Assembly (NCBI GenBank): GCA_002360555.1
Contig: DEQS01000056.1
Location: 1-31,320, forward strand
Length of the DNA: 31,320 nucleotides
Source: Chloracidobacterium sp. UBA3360
GTDB lineage: Bacteria; Acidobacteriota; Blastocatellia; Pyrinomonadales; Pyrinomonadaceae
Direction of reading: 5' to 3'
Positions 22,055 through 30,532 of this stretch are shown piece by piece. The translations under genes were made by a program, and so were the position numbers. Within the stretch, counting starts at the first letter, position 1, and each line of letters begins with the position of its first letter. The notes beneath the pieces were generated by a model, which saw nothing but the letters and a program-made list of their open reading frames with translations, searched no databases and was not told where the DNA came from.

Positions 22055-22858
22055 ATGAACGAAATCGAAAAAATATCGAGCCGCGATAATCAGCGTCTGG
22101 TTAACGCTCGGAAGGTGCGTGATGGACGCGGCGACGGGCATATATTTATCGAAGGGAAGCGGCTGGCGGCGGAGGCTTTGCGGTCGGTGCTTGTGATAGA
22201 AGAATGCTTTTTTGTGAGCGGTGCGGTCGATGACGAACTGATCTTCGCGGCGTGGGAAGCGGCGGGTGCTACGTTTGAGCTTTCGCAAAAGCTGTTTGAA
22301 ACGATAGCGGACACTAAAACCCCGCAGGGCATCATCCTGATCGCCCGGTGCCCAGCAAACGGCCGTGAAACTATCGAGGAGCGGCTGCGTGTGGGTGATT
22401 CGACGCTGCCGCTCGTGCTGTTTTTGAAAGAGATCAATAACCCCGCAAATCTCGGGGCGATAATGCGTACGGCTGAGGCGGCGGGTGTCGCCGGTGTGGT
22501 CGTCTCGACGGGGTCGGCGGATGTGCATTCGCCAAAAGCTACGCGTGCGGCGATGGGCGCGAGCTTTCGCGTGCCGGTGTGGGACGGCGTGACGTTCGAC
22601 GAGGCGGTCGAGTGGGCAAAGAGTCTAGGTTTGAAGACGATCGCCGCCGACATTTCGGCGGATAAAAGCTATACAGACATTGATTGGAAGGAAGGCTCGA
22701 TGCTGATATTCGGCTCGGAAGCCCACGGGCTGAGCGTAGAAGAGCTTGCAAGCGTCGATCAAAAGATAATTATCCCAATGGCCGACGGCGTCGAGAGCCT
22801 GAATCTTGCGGTATCTGCCGGCATCATATTGTTTGAGGCTAGACGGCAAGTGTCTTAA
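22055..22858 (+). CDS. SpoU/TrmH-family RNA 2'-O-methyltransferase
   Basis: 267 residues with an N-terminal substrate-binding domain (about 1-105) and a C-terminal SPOUT domain. The three SPOUT motifs are plain: motif 1 NNPANLGAIMRTAEAAGV, motif 2 FGSEAHGLS and motif 3 IPMADGVESLNLAVSAGII. The trefoil-knot enzymes of this group methylate ribose 2'-OH in 23S rRNA or tRNA using S-adenosylmethionine; RlmB- and TsnR-like assignments are both possible. The ATG at 22055 has no strong Shine-Dalgarno, but MNEIEKISSRDNQRL fits the usual start. The gene ends at the first unit of a heptamer repeat. Confidence 0.94.
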   Translation: MNEIEKISSRDNQRLVNARKVRDGRGDGHIFIEGKRLAAEALRSVLVIEECFFVSGAVDDELIFAAWEAAGATFELSQKLFETIADTKTPQGIILIARCPANGRETIEERLRVGDSTLPLVLFLKEINNPANLGAIMRTAEAAGVAGVVVSTGSADVHSPKATRAAMGASFRVPVWDGVTFDEAVEWAKSLGLKTIAADISADKSYTDIDWKEGSMLIFGSEAHGLSVEELASVDQKIIIPMADGVESLNLAVSAGIILFEARRQVS

Positions 22859-22921
22859 GACAGGAGACAGGAGACAGGAGTTCCGACCACGGATTACTGA
22901 CTACTGACTACTGACTACTGA
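22858..22921. repeat. Two heptanucleotide tandem repeats
   Basis: AGACAGG occurs three times in register at 22858-22878, and CTACTGA-type units four times at 22894-22921. The second array supplies the last four sense codons and the stop of the phosphatase gene on the minus strand. Confidence 0.85.
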
Positions 22922-24494
22922 CATTGGCGTTAGTATTCGCGGGCTTTTTCACCGCTTCAAATTCCTTTTTCAACATATTCTGGATCGTCGTGTCGTTGGT
23001 CACGGCGAGCAGGATCGCGATGTCGTCGCGGAGCACATCGGCGTTTGTCGGGTCGGCTTCGGCAAGGCGGTCGCGGGCGGCGAGCAGCGCGGTGCGGGCC
23101 TTTACGTAATCGCCCGTCAACATATGAGCCCGGCCGACGAGGTAATAGTCTTCGGCATCCTGCGGCGACGAATTTTTCTGCACGTAACCGGCAGGGAATT
23201 TGTCGACGGCCCGGCGGTTCTCTTCGAAAGCACTAAGCGGGATATTTGCCGAACGCATCTCGGACAATTGCGGCAGCGGCGTGTCGGCGGCCTTTGGCGC
23301 AAGAGCAAAATGATAAACCCCAAGTCCGATCGCACTCCCGATCACAAGCATCACAACAGCCGTCGCGATGCGGCCCAGTGAACCGGATCTTTCTTCTGTT
23401 TCTGATGGTTCTGCTTCGCCTCCAAACATCGAGAATGGTTGATCGGCTGGCGTGGAGGGAACTACATAAGCTTGTTTTGTTTCAGGTGATGGCTCAGGAG
23501 CGGTTTCGATCTCAGGCTCAGGCGTGACTTCGTTCTCCGGTAAGGGCTCGGACAGCTTTTCTTCGATAGCTGACGCGACATCTGGAACCTCGGACGTCAC
23601 AAGTTCACGCGTCTCTAGTTCGAGCAACTCGGGCTGATCTTCAACAACATCGAACGCGGGCCGTGCGGACGCGACGGTCGGTTCGTCTTCTTCTATCGCC
23701 AGCGGGGCAGTGAACTGGATCGTCTCAGCGTCTGCATCGACCGGAGCGGCGGTGGCGGAAACTTTGACGACGACGGCTGTCAGGTTGTCTTCGGCACCGC
23801 GTTCATAGCAGAGGCCTTTGAGGTATTCGCAGATATCGACCGGATCGCCGCCAAACGTCAGAACACCTTTAATTTCCGCGTCTGCGACGTGCCGCGTGAT
23901 GCCGTCAGAGCATATCAAAAACGACGTGCCCGGTTCGATCATGATCGTTTTGATCTCGACATCGACTGTCGCTTCGGCACCGAGTGCTCGGCTGATGACG
24001 TTGCGGCTGGGATGATTTTCGGCCTGTTCCTCGGTCATTCGGCCGGCCCGGACCTCGTCGGCGACCACTGAATGATCGTCGGTTTCCCGGTAAAGATCGC
24101 CTTCGCGATCAACTCGATACAGCCTGGAATCACCAACGTGTCCGATAGTCGCGACCGAACCGTCGATGTGTAATGCGACAATCGTTGTCGCCATTGACGC
24201 AAGCTGCGGCAGCTCGTGTGCCATCTGATGAATTGCCGTATTTGCCCGCTCGATGGCCGTACGCATTACCGTCTCGGCATCCGCACCAGTAGGCAGATTG
24301 ATAAATGCCTCGCCAAGGATCTCCATCGCCATTTGTGACGCCACTTCGCCAGCCTGAGCACCACCGACGCCGTCAGCGACGGCAAAAATACCGCTTTTGT
24401 TCATTTCGAGGAATGAATCCTCATTTTGAGGGCGTTTTTCGCTCAGGCCGCGATCGCTTACTGCGGCTGACAAGATGCGGGTACTGGTATCCAT
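22908..24494 (-). CDS. PP2C-type Ser/Thr phosphatase with C-terminal membrane helix
   Basis: 528 residues from ATG 24494, chosen because GGAG lies nine bases before it; a TTG at 24509 would add five residues. The PPM/PP2C domain (about 1-240) has all metal-binding motifs: NEDSFL, FAVADGVGGAQAGE, GHVGDSRLY, LICSDGITRHV and DNLTAVVV. A long Glu/Pro-rich acidic linker (about 250-375) leads to one helix (IATAVVMLVIGSAIGLGVYH, about 385) and an outer ~130-residue part with TPR-like ...YYLVGRAHMLTGDY. It should reverse Ser/Thr phosphorylation by Hanks kinases. It is the last gene of an FHA-PBP-SEDS-phosphatase operon, the same partners as PstP in mycobacteria. The C-terminal NVSSQ is encoded by a 7-bp repeat. 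Confidence 0.93.
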   Translation of the reverse strand: MDTSTRILSAAVSDRGLSEKRPQNEDSFLEMNKSGIFAVADGVGGAQAGEVASQMAMEILGEAFINLPTGADAETVMRTAIERANTAIHQMAHELPQLASMATTIVALHIDGSVATIGHVGDSRLYRVDREGDLYRETDDHSVVADEVRAGRMTEEQAENHPSRNVISRALGAEATVDVEIKTIMIEPGTSFLICSDGITRHVADAEIKGVLTFGGDPVDICEYLKGLCYERGAEDNLTAVVVKVSATAAPVDADAETIQFTAPLAIEEDEPTVASARPAFDVVEDQPELLELETRELVTSEVPDVASAIEEKLSEPLPENEVTPEPEIETAPEPSPETKQAYVVPSTPADQPFSMFGGEAEPSETEERSGSLGRIATAVVMLVIGSAIGLGVYHFALAPKAADTPLPQLSEMRSANIPLSAFEENRRAVDKFPAGYVQKNSSPQDAEDYYLVGRAHMLTGDYVKARTALLAARDRLAEADPTNADVLRDDIAILLAVTNDTTIQNMLKKEFEAVKKPANTNANVSSQ

Positions 24495-24539
24495 TGCGAC
24501 GGTCTCCAAGACTTTATATTACTATTACTTACACCTGTG

Positions 24540-26216
24540 TTATTCAGGCGTTACTTCAAATTGATCTTTGCGGCGATCCATTGCGTTTCGATGTGAAAAT
24601 GCCATCAACATCCCCAACATGCAAAAACTCGTGATCAGACTAAAGCCGCCATGACTGACAAACGGCAACGTGATGCCGGTCATTGGCAATGCTCGCGTAA
24701 TACCGCCTATATTTACCAGCGCCTGAAATCCGATAAAGGCAGACAACCCGATACCGCACAATTTGCTGAACATATCACGCGATTCGCGGGCGGTTTGGAC
24801 GCCGGCACTGACAAACACGATCAGCGCAAAGGTTACCAACAAACCCCCAAAAAGTCCAAGTTCTTCGGCCAAAGCGGAGAAGATGTAGTCGGAATCTGCG
24901 ACCGGTATCAGCTCCGGATATCCTAGTCCCAACCCTCGGCCTGTAGTGCCGCCCGAAGCAAGTCCAAACGTCGCCTGAGCAGGCTGAAACGCCAAAATAT
25001 CAAACCAGGCATCAACATTGATCGTTCGCTGCAGATCCGCGTCTTCGGCGATCATCTGCGGGAGGTTCGGATCTTTTTCGACTAGCTTTTGATAGTACTC
25101 GTCGTAATCGCCTTTCCACCACGCGGTCTGCGGATCTGGCGGATCAAATCCGTCAAGCCATAGGTGAAACCGCTGCTGAATACGATCTGGCAGGATTTTT
25201 TTGACCGGTGCGGCGGCACTCGGCAATAGTGGTATCTTTTGCTGCGTATTCTCCGGCAAAGCTCCGACCACAAGTATAGAAACGACCAGTAAAACACTGC
25301 CTACCAACACAAATCTCTGCGAAAAGCGACGAACTGCGATCAGGTAAAGCGTTGCGTACACCGAGCTAAAAACCATCATCTGCCCAAAATCTTTGAGCAA
25401 AAAGAAAGGCAGAAATGGCAATGCTGCCATAAAAACAAGCGGCACGACGTCTTTTGCACGCGGTACACCCCAATAAGTGCGTGCAAGATTGCGGTAAAGC
25501 ACCGATAATATTGCCGCAAAACCTATCAAAAAGGGAATTTTCGCGGGTTCCCAAGGCGTCATGTTGCCGATAGATTTACCCGCGCGCGACGTGATCGCCG
25601 CCAAAATAAGCGGCCCGAGCGTCAGCAAAACTATCAGAAAGCCGTTTTTTTGCAAGAGTTTTAGCACATCCTCACGCCTGATGACGATAAACGCACCGAT
25701 CAGGCCGACGAATGCGATCAGGGGATTTATGGTATTTCCTGATAAAAATACGCTGCTATACGTGTCCGTGGATGGCGTTGGCGTTTCGGCGGACAGATCG
25801 ACCGGCGACGGCGGTGTTGCGGGCAGCCCCATTATCTGCTTCTTTTCAGCCGAATAATTTTCCTGAATGTAATGAAGTTGGAGTGTTTTAAGCTTTTCTT
25901 GTCTCGCCTCAGCTTTGTCCTTTCGCGAAGTGTATTCGGGATCACTAAAGAGACGATATTGGACAGTAAGTCCGATCGAGAAGAGCAATACGGCAGATGT
26001 ATAAAGCGTCCAGTTACCGTCAAATCTGATAAACCGCTTTAATAAAATAGGGATAAGTGCAAGCAAAGAAAGAAGTAATAGATTGCGGATAGCCGTCAGC
26101 GACGATGTGTCATATCCGCGTATCAGGGCTCCATAATGGATCGAATAGTGCGAGATCGCCGTCATCAGTACGATCAATGCAAGGATAAAAAAATGTGAAG
26201 ACGTTCTGTTTTTCAC
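24540..26216 (-). CDS. rodA: SEDS peptidoglycan polymerase (RodA/FtsW family)
   Basis: 558 residues, longer than the usual 370-420 because of a soluble insert (about 105-160) and a long extracytoplasmic loop (about 320-420). SEDS marks are present: KDFGQMMVF (the catalytic Asp region), FGLASGGTTGRGLGLG, YIFSALAEELGLFGG and the closing GITLPFVSHGGFSL. SEDS proteins polymerise lipid II into glycan strands with a class B PBP partner, which is encoded directly upstream. The start is GTG at 26216, directly after the PBP stop TAG (no gap). RodA and FtsW cannot be separated with certainty; the PBP partner and cluster make an elongation role likely. Confidence 0.93.
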   Translation of the reverse strand: MKNRTSSHFFILALIVLMTAISHYSIHYGALIRGYDTSSLTAIRNLLLLSLLALIPILLKRFIRFDGNWTLYTSAVLLFSIGLTVQYRLFSDPEYTSRKDKAEARQEKLKTLQLHYIQENYSAEKKQIMGLPATPPSPVDLSAETPTPSTDTYSSVFLSGNTINPLIAFVGLIGAFIVIRREDVLKLLQKNGFLIVLLTLGPLILAAITSRAGKSIGNMTPWEPAKIPFLIGFAAILSVLYRNLARTYWGVPRAKDVVPLVFMAALPFLPFFLLKDFGQMMVFSSVYATLYLIAVRRFSQRFVLVGSVLLVVSILVVGALPENTQQKIPLLPSAAAPVKKILPDRIQQRFHLWLDGFDPPDPQTAWWKGDYDEYYQKLVEKDPNLPQMIAEDADLQRTINVDAWFDILAFQPAQATFGLASGGTTGRGLGLGYPELIPVADSDYIFSALAEELGLFGGLLVTFALIVFVSAGVQTARESRDMFSKLCGIGLSAFIGFQALVNIGGITRALPMTGITLPFVSHGGFSLITSFCMLGMLMAFSHRNAMDRRKDQFEVTPE

Positions 26217-28112
26217 CTATTTCTTCTTTTTCGTGACGGGCTTTTGAACCGGAGCTTTTGGCTTGTATTTATCACCTAACAGCCCGAGTTCGCGAGCTTT
26301 CAGTATCACATTTGCCGCGACCGGTGCGGCCGTCCCGCCGCCGTATTGATTGCCGATGTCCTCGATCACTACCGCTATCGCAAGCTGTGGATTTTCGATC
26401 GGTGCGATACAGATAAACCAGCCGTCGGTGCGGTTGTATGTAAGGAATTCCTTGTATTCGACGAGGCTGCCACTCGCGTCTTTCTTCTTTTTCATGACAA
26501 ACATCCGCTCGCCGGTTTTCGGGTCATATCGCGGTGCATCGTCCTTTTCGGCGGTTCCGGTCTTGCCGCCCGCCATTATGCCTGTGCCCGCAAGCGCGGC
26601 CCTCACGCGGCCGCCGGTGCCCCCCGCTTCTTCGGTAACGGTGGACATTATTTCGCGGACCACGGCGGCCTGTTGGGGTGACAGCACATTGGCATACGCT
26701 GCCGGCGGCTGATCGGCCTCGATCTTTGGCTTCATTAATTGACCCTTGAGATTAGCGGGTGCAGCGGCGATCAGGGCCATTTGGAACGGCGTCATCTGCG
26801 ACGCGAGCCCCTGGCCCATGCCCTCGATGCCAAAATCATAGAGGCTCAGCTCTTTGCCTGTTACGATAGTTGCTCTTGCCGGGGCGAGAGCGGCGGCAAT
26901 GCGCTTATCACTCGTGTTCCAGATGTCGGCGAAATAACCTTGTGTTAACGCGTCTTTAGCGGCATCAACCGGCATTATGCCGAGCAAACGTGCGGTTTCC
27001 GCCATTCTGTCGCGCCCAAGCTCATTTGCCAGATGTGCGAAATACTGATTACTGGACACCTTAAAAGCCTCACGGATCGGGACGTTTGTCGCACACACAT
27101 CACAACTGCCGCCGTCATCACAGATCGGACGTGAACCGCGAAACGGCGTGTAGCAATCGGGAGCGGGCAGATCGTCGAGCAAGAGGTCTTGCTTATTTGC
27201 CCTAAAAGCCGAGATCATCGTCATCGTCTTAAACGTCGATCCGGGAACGTAGTATTCCCGAGTCGCGCGGTTTAGCAGCGGTTTCTGATTTTTGTCAGCC
27301 TCTAATTTCAAATAAGAATTGAGATTTTGAGCCTCCGACAGGTTATACGAAGGGTTCGAATACATCGCCAGCACATCTCCGGTCTGCGGGTTCAACACGA
27401 CGATCGCCCCTTTTTTGCCCTCAAGCTGCTTTGCGACGAACAATTGCAGATCGCGGTCCAGTGTCGTTCTGACATCTTTTTGCTCGGGTTCGGGTTTGCG
27501 ATATTTGGTCAGGATCTCCCATGCCTCGGGCATCGGGTCGGCTTCTTTCTTATATAAGGTGCGTTCGAGGCCCGGCGTACCGCGTTCGGTGCCGAGAAGA
27601 TGCGCCATTTCTTTTTCCAATGGAAATGAACGCTCTATCTCGCCATTTTGATTGACTTTATAGCGGGCGAGAGCGGCATCGAGTTTACCGGTGCGATCAA
27701 GCATCCAGCCGCGTAATGTCGCGGCGGTCGTCCGTCGTGTACGCAGGTCTTTATAGCTCAACGCCTGAAACTGTTCGTTTGTTTCGTCCGCGTAATACGT
27801 CCAATAGACCTGAAAGCCAAAAACGGCCAGAGCGATGACCGCAAAGAAAACCTGCCAAACATACAACCCGCGATTTGCGACCGTTTGGGTCAGCCGCCGT
27901 TGTACCTCTTTTGGCAGGCTCTGTTCGAATATGAATTTTGGACGGCGAAAGTTGTCAAAGAAAGTAATGATGAGAAATCCAATGAGGATCCCGAGCCCGA
28001 TCATATATAGTATCGAAAGTCCGGCCGGCGTCCGTTCGAGCACCTGGCCGCCAAAGATATATTCCGGCTTCCATTTCGACCAATCAATAAATATGAGTGA
28101 TAACAGGCTCAT
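26217..28112 (-). CDS. pbpA: Class B penicillin-binding protein (transpeptidase)
   Basis: 631 residues. Two hydrophobic segments occur near the N-terminus (about 30-50 and 75-100) before the extracytoplasmic part. The transpeptidase motifs are S292-T-F-K295, S353-S354-N355 and K517-T518-G519, and the order and spacing match active PBPs. A dimerisation-type domain lies between. Four Cys at about 330-345 (DCYTP, ICDDGGSCDVC) are unusual for a PBP and could form disulphides. It cross-links peptidoglycan together with the SEDS protein. The gene overlaps the FHA gene upstream by four bases (ATGA) and abuts rodA, so translation is coupled. C-terminal residues are Lys-rich (PVTKKKK). Confidence 0.94.
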   Translation of the reverse strand: MSLLSLIFIDWSKWKPEYIFGGQVLERTPAGLSILYMIGLGILIGFLIITFFDNFRRPKFIFEQSLPKEVQRRLTQTVANRGLYVWQVFFAVIALAVFGFQVYWTYYADETNEQFQALSYKDLRTRRTTAATLRGWMLDRTGKLDAALARYKVNQNGEIERSFPLEKEMAHLLGTERGTPGLERTLYKKEADPMPEAWEILTKYRKPEPEQKDVRTTLDRDLQLFVAKQLEGKKGAIVVLNPQTGDVLAMYSNPSYNLSEAQNLNSYLKLEADKNQKPLLNRATREYYVPGSTFKTMTMISAFRANKQDLLLDDLPAPDCYTPFRGSRPICDDGGSCDVCATNVPIREAFKVSSNQYFAHLANELGRDRMAETARLLGIMPVDAAKDALTQGYFADIWNTSDKRIAAALAPARATIVTGKELSLYDFGIEGMGQGLASQMTPFQMALIAAAPANLKGQLMKPKIEADQPPAAYANVLSPQQAAVVREIMSTVTEEAGGTGGRVRAALAGTGIMAGGKTGTAEKDDAPRYDPKTGERMFVMKKKKDASGSLVEYKEFLTYNRTDGWFICIAPIENPQLAIAVVIEDIGNQYGGGTAAPVAANVILKARELGLLGDKYKPKAPVQKPVTKKKK

Positions 28113-29083
28113 TTATCAGGTTCTTCGACGGGGTCGGCAGCTTTCTCTTCGACCGGAGTTTCCTCGCTCGATGTCCGGCTCGTAAATTCAAAACCGTCGA
28201 TCGCTATTGTCTTTGCTCCGGAAATATTTTCATCACTTTCCTCAATAATTGATGGGCTTTCAACCGGTTCAAACTTGACCTCAACGGTGCCAAATTTCAA
28301 ACGATCACCCGCCACCAAACGCGTTGCCTTGCCGTAAGAAATACGTTGGCCGTTAATGAATGTTCCGTTGGTCGAGCCTGTATCGGCGACAGACAAAACA
28401 CCGTCATTATCGACGGTCAGGGAAGCGTGTATCTTGGAAAGGCTCGGTTCGTCGATGATCAGTGCGTTGGAGCCAGTGCGTCCGACCGAAATGCTGCCTC
28501 CTGCTGCGAGTTCAAGCTTTCTTTCGTGTTGTACACCATTCACGGAAAATCGCGCGATGAACGACGACGTGTGTCGAGGTTCCTCTTTTGCCTGAGGAAT
28601 AGCACCGGCGACGTTAACTCCGGCCATCGTTACGTTCATTTCGACGTCGCTGGCCTCGTCGTCGACAAATTTATCAAAACTAACGAGCAGCTTAACCCCG
28701 TCGACAAAATAATCGGGCTTGACCTCGATCGAAAGCGGGGCGTATGTGTAGTACAGCGAGTCGTTTATATGATCAGCGGTTGCGACGAGCAATTCGTTTT
28801 CGAGACGCGTAAGAGCCTCTTCTGAGTCGGTAGAAAACTTGTCCCACTGGACTTTTAGCTTGATGTTGTGCGGTACGACCGTGCCTTTGCCGGAAACGTC
28901 TTTTGCTTCGGTGTCGAGGAGTTTTTTTATGCGCTCTATCAGCTCGCTGGTCGCGAGACTGCTCGACGGCGTCCATTTCCGGCCCGTAAAACGGTCAACC
29001 GTGTCGCCTATTTTGGTCAATGCCCCACGCATCAGCCAATCTGCGGAAAATCCCTTTTTTGGTGCTGGTGTTTTTTCCGTCAT
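28109..29083 (-). CDS. FhaA-like protein: DUF3662 plus FHA domain
   Basis: 324 residues. Residues about 20-155 match the DUF3662 (FhaA N-terminal) domain, with IKKLLDTEAKD and a VPHNIKLKVQWDKF segment. The FHA domain is at about 185-275: ISVGRTGSNALI, SLSKIHASL and STNGTFING. The C-terminal tail is acidic. In Mycobacterium tuberculosis, FhaA (Rv0020c) lies next to fhaB, pstP, rodA, pbpA, pknA and pknB and acts on cell-wall synthesis through phosphothreonine binding; the same partners follow here. First gene of a four-gene operon; the overlap with pbpA is ATGA. ATG at 29083; no clear Shine-Dalgarno. The cognate kinase is not adjacent; two kinases lie elsewhere in the window. Confidence 0.9.
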   Translation of the reverse strand: MTEKTPAPKKGFSADWLMRGALTKIGDTVDRFTGRKWTPSSSLATSELIERIKKLLDTEAKDVSGKGTVVPHNIKLKVQWDKFSTDSEEALTRLENELLVATADHINDSLYYTYAPLSIEVKPDYFVDGVKLLVSFDKFVDDEASDVEMNVTMAGVNVAGAIPQAKEEPRHTSSFIARFSVNGVQHERKLELAAGGSISVGRTGSNALIIDEPSLSKIHASLTVDNDGVLSVADTGSTNGTFINGQRISYGKATRLVAGDRLKFGTVEVKFEPVESPSIIEESDENISGAKTIAIDGFEFTSRTSSEETPVEEKAADPVEEPDK

Positions 29084-29169
29084 GTAGCGATGTAAAACGG
29101 CGAAACGGTCGGATAAGTTCAGCGTTAATTCTAACCAACTTCGGCCTTAAAGAAAAGTAAATGAAATTA

Positions 29170-29198
29170 TTGCATTCTAAAGTTAAACAATGTAAAAT
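29170..29198 (+). promoter_or_regulatory. Candidate promoter of the prepilin genes
   Basis: TTGCAT (29170-29175) is followed after 17 bases by TAAAAT (29193-29198), five of six matches to the -10 consensus but only three of six at -35. It lies in an AT-rich gap between the divergent FhaA and prepilin operons, about 100 bases upstream of the ATG at 29300. No other feature is seen in 29084-29299. Confidence 0.35.
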
Positions 29199-29299
29199 CT
29201 TTTTTGGAAATGTTTATTCATTTCTACTTTCCTTACTTAGCGCCCCCAAATTTATAGTTTTTGCATAAGTTGGGGAGAGGAACAAAAATCGCAGGTGTT

Positions 29300-29953
29300 A
29301 TGATAAGCGACCCAAACAAAACAAAAAAGTCCGCCAAAGGATTCTCCGCAGTTGAACTCCTTGTGGTTTTGGCTATTATCGCCGTGATGTCGGCGATCTC
29401 GATCCCATATCTGCTCAATTACAAAAAAGGCTATCGGTCCGAAGATCAAACGCTAAGGATGATCGACGTGATGCGGGAAACTGCGCAATTGGCGCTACAA
29501 AAACGGCGAACGTTTCGTTTTGAGATAGACCTTACGGATAACGAGATCAATATCATCGATGAGAACGACACGGCTGCTGACGTAAGGATCAAGAACATTC
29601 CTCTAGAAATGACCAAAGAGGTCCGCGTCGACATGATACCCGTCGGCGTAACAAAACCGAACCCGCCGAACTACACGGATATCACCTTTGCGACTGATTC
29701 CCTCGGCCATCTCGAAGGCTCGACGACTGTAACGGGCCACAGCGTCTGGGCCGCAAGGTTTCGCAGCGACGGCTCGGTTGTCAACGCCGCAAATAATCCG
29801 ATTAGCGCGAACATCTATGTATGGCCGCCGCAAACTCCGGGCAGCACCACCCCGCGTAATAAGACCGAGGTTCGTGCAATTACGATCTTTGGCGGCAGCG
29901 GTGCGATCAGATATTGGAAACACAATGGCGTCGGGCTCGTCGCAGATCAATAG
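29300..29953 (+). CDS. Type IV pilin-like protein, GspH/FimT type
   Basis: 217 residues from ATG 29300; a TTG at 29261 would add 13 residues and is less likely. A short leader (MISDPNKTKKSAKG) ends before F-S-A-V-E, the prepilin peptidase site, with Glu at +5 and a hydrophobic helix LLVVLAIIAVMSAISIPYLL. The following RMIDVMRETAQLALQKRRTF and the beta-rich rest match GspH/FimT minor pseudopilins. Minor pilins of this type sit at the pilus tip and help initiate assembly. First of three pilin-like genes spaced by 18 and 9 bases. Confidence 0.9.
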   Translation: MISDPNKTKKSAKGFSAVELLVVLAIIAVMSAISIPYLLNYKKGYRSEDQTLRMIDVMRETAQLALQKRRTFRFEIDLTDNEINIIDENDTAADVRIKNIPLEMTKEVRVDMIPVGVTKPNPPNYTDITFATDSLGHLEGSTTVTGHSVWAARFRSDGSVVNAANNPISANIYVWPPQTPGSTTPRNKTEVRAITIFGGSGAIRYWKHNGVGLVADQ

Positions 29954-29971
29954 GAGCTGAAACTAATCTAT

Positions 29972-30523
29972 ATGAAACGCAGTTCTGAATCCGGATTTTC
30001 TTACATCGACGTAATGATCGCGCTTGTCATTCTCATGGTTGGCGTGCTGGCTCTACTTGCGGGCATTTCGGCGTCGATCCTCCAGTCCAAAGGGCATGAA
30101 CAGCAGCTCGTCGCCAAGCAGGTTGCGACATCCACAATGGAATCGATCATGTCGGTGAAAGAAACGGACCCAACGCGGCTCGGTTGGGGAGCTATCGGAA
30201 ATGTTGGCACTAATCCTGATGAAAATGGTGTGAATCAGGGCATATTTCCCGCCGGACTACGAGATGTCTATATGGATCCCGGCCCGGACGAGATCATCGG
30301 CACGACGGATGACACCGGAACGCAAGTTCAGGCAATGCAGCGGAGCATCGCAATTACAGATGTATGCGATCCCGACCGGCCATCACCGATCTGTAGCCCG
30401 CCGGGTACATCGGCCATCCGCATCAGGGCAATTACAGTCACAGTGCGTTATTTTGTCGGAGCGATGCAACGCCAAGAGGTTCTGCAAACAGTGCTTACGG
30501 ATTACGCGGTCACCAATAACTAG
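29972..30523 (+). CDS. Type IV minor pilin, PilV/GspI type
   Basis: 183 residues. Leader MKRSSESG, then FSYIDVMIALVILMVGVLAL. The cleavage-site context GFSxxx is normal but Asp replaces the near-invariant Glu at +5, which usually matters for subunit assembly. QSKGHEQQLVAKQVATSTMESI fits the N-terminal helix of PilV/GspI proteins, where A/T-rich 'ATSxxES' is common. The last part (VTVRYFVGAMQRQEVLQTVLT) is the usual closing strand and ends with a stop before the next gene. GGAG lies about 15 bases before the ATG. Confidence 0.87.
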   Translation: MKRSSESGFSYIDVMIALVILMVGVLALLAGISASILQSKGHEQQLVAKQVATSTMESIMSVKETDPTRLGWGAIGNVGTNPDENGVNQGIFPAGLRDVYMDPGPDEIIGTTDDTGTQVQAMQRSIAITDVCDPDRPSPICSPPGTSAIRIRAITVTVRYFVGAMQRQEVLQTVLTDYAVTNN

Positions 30524-30532
30524 CAAAGCAAT

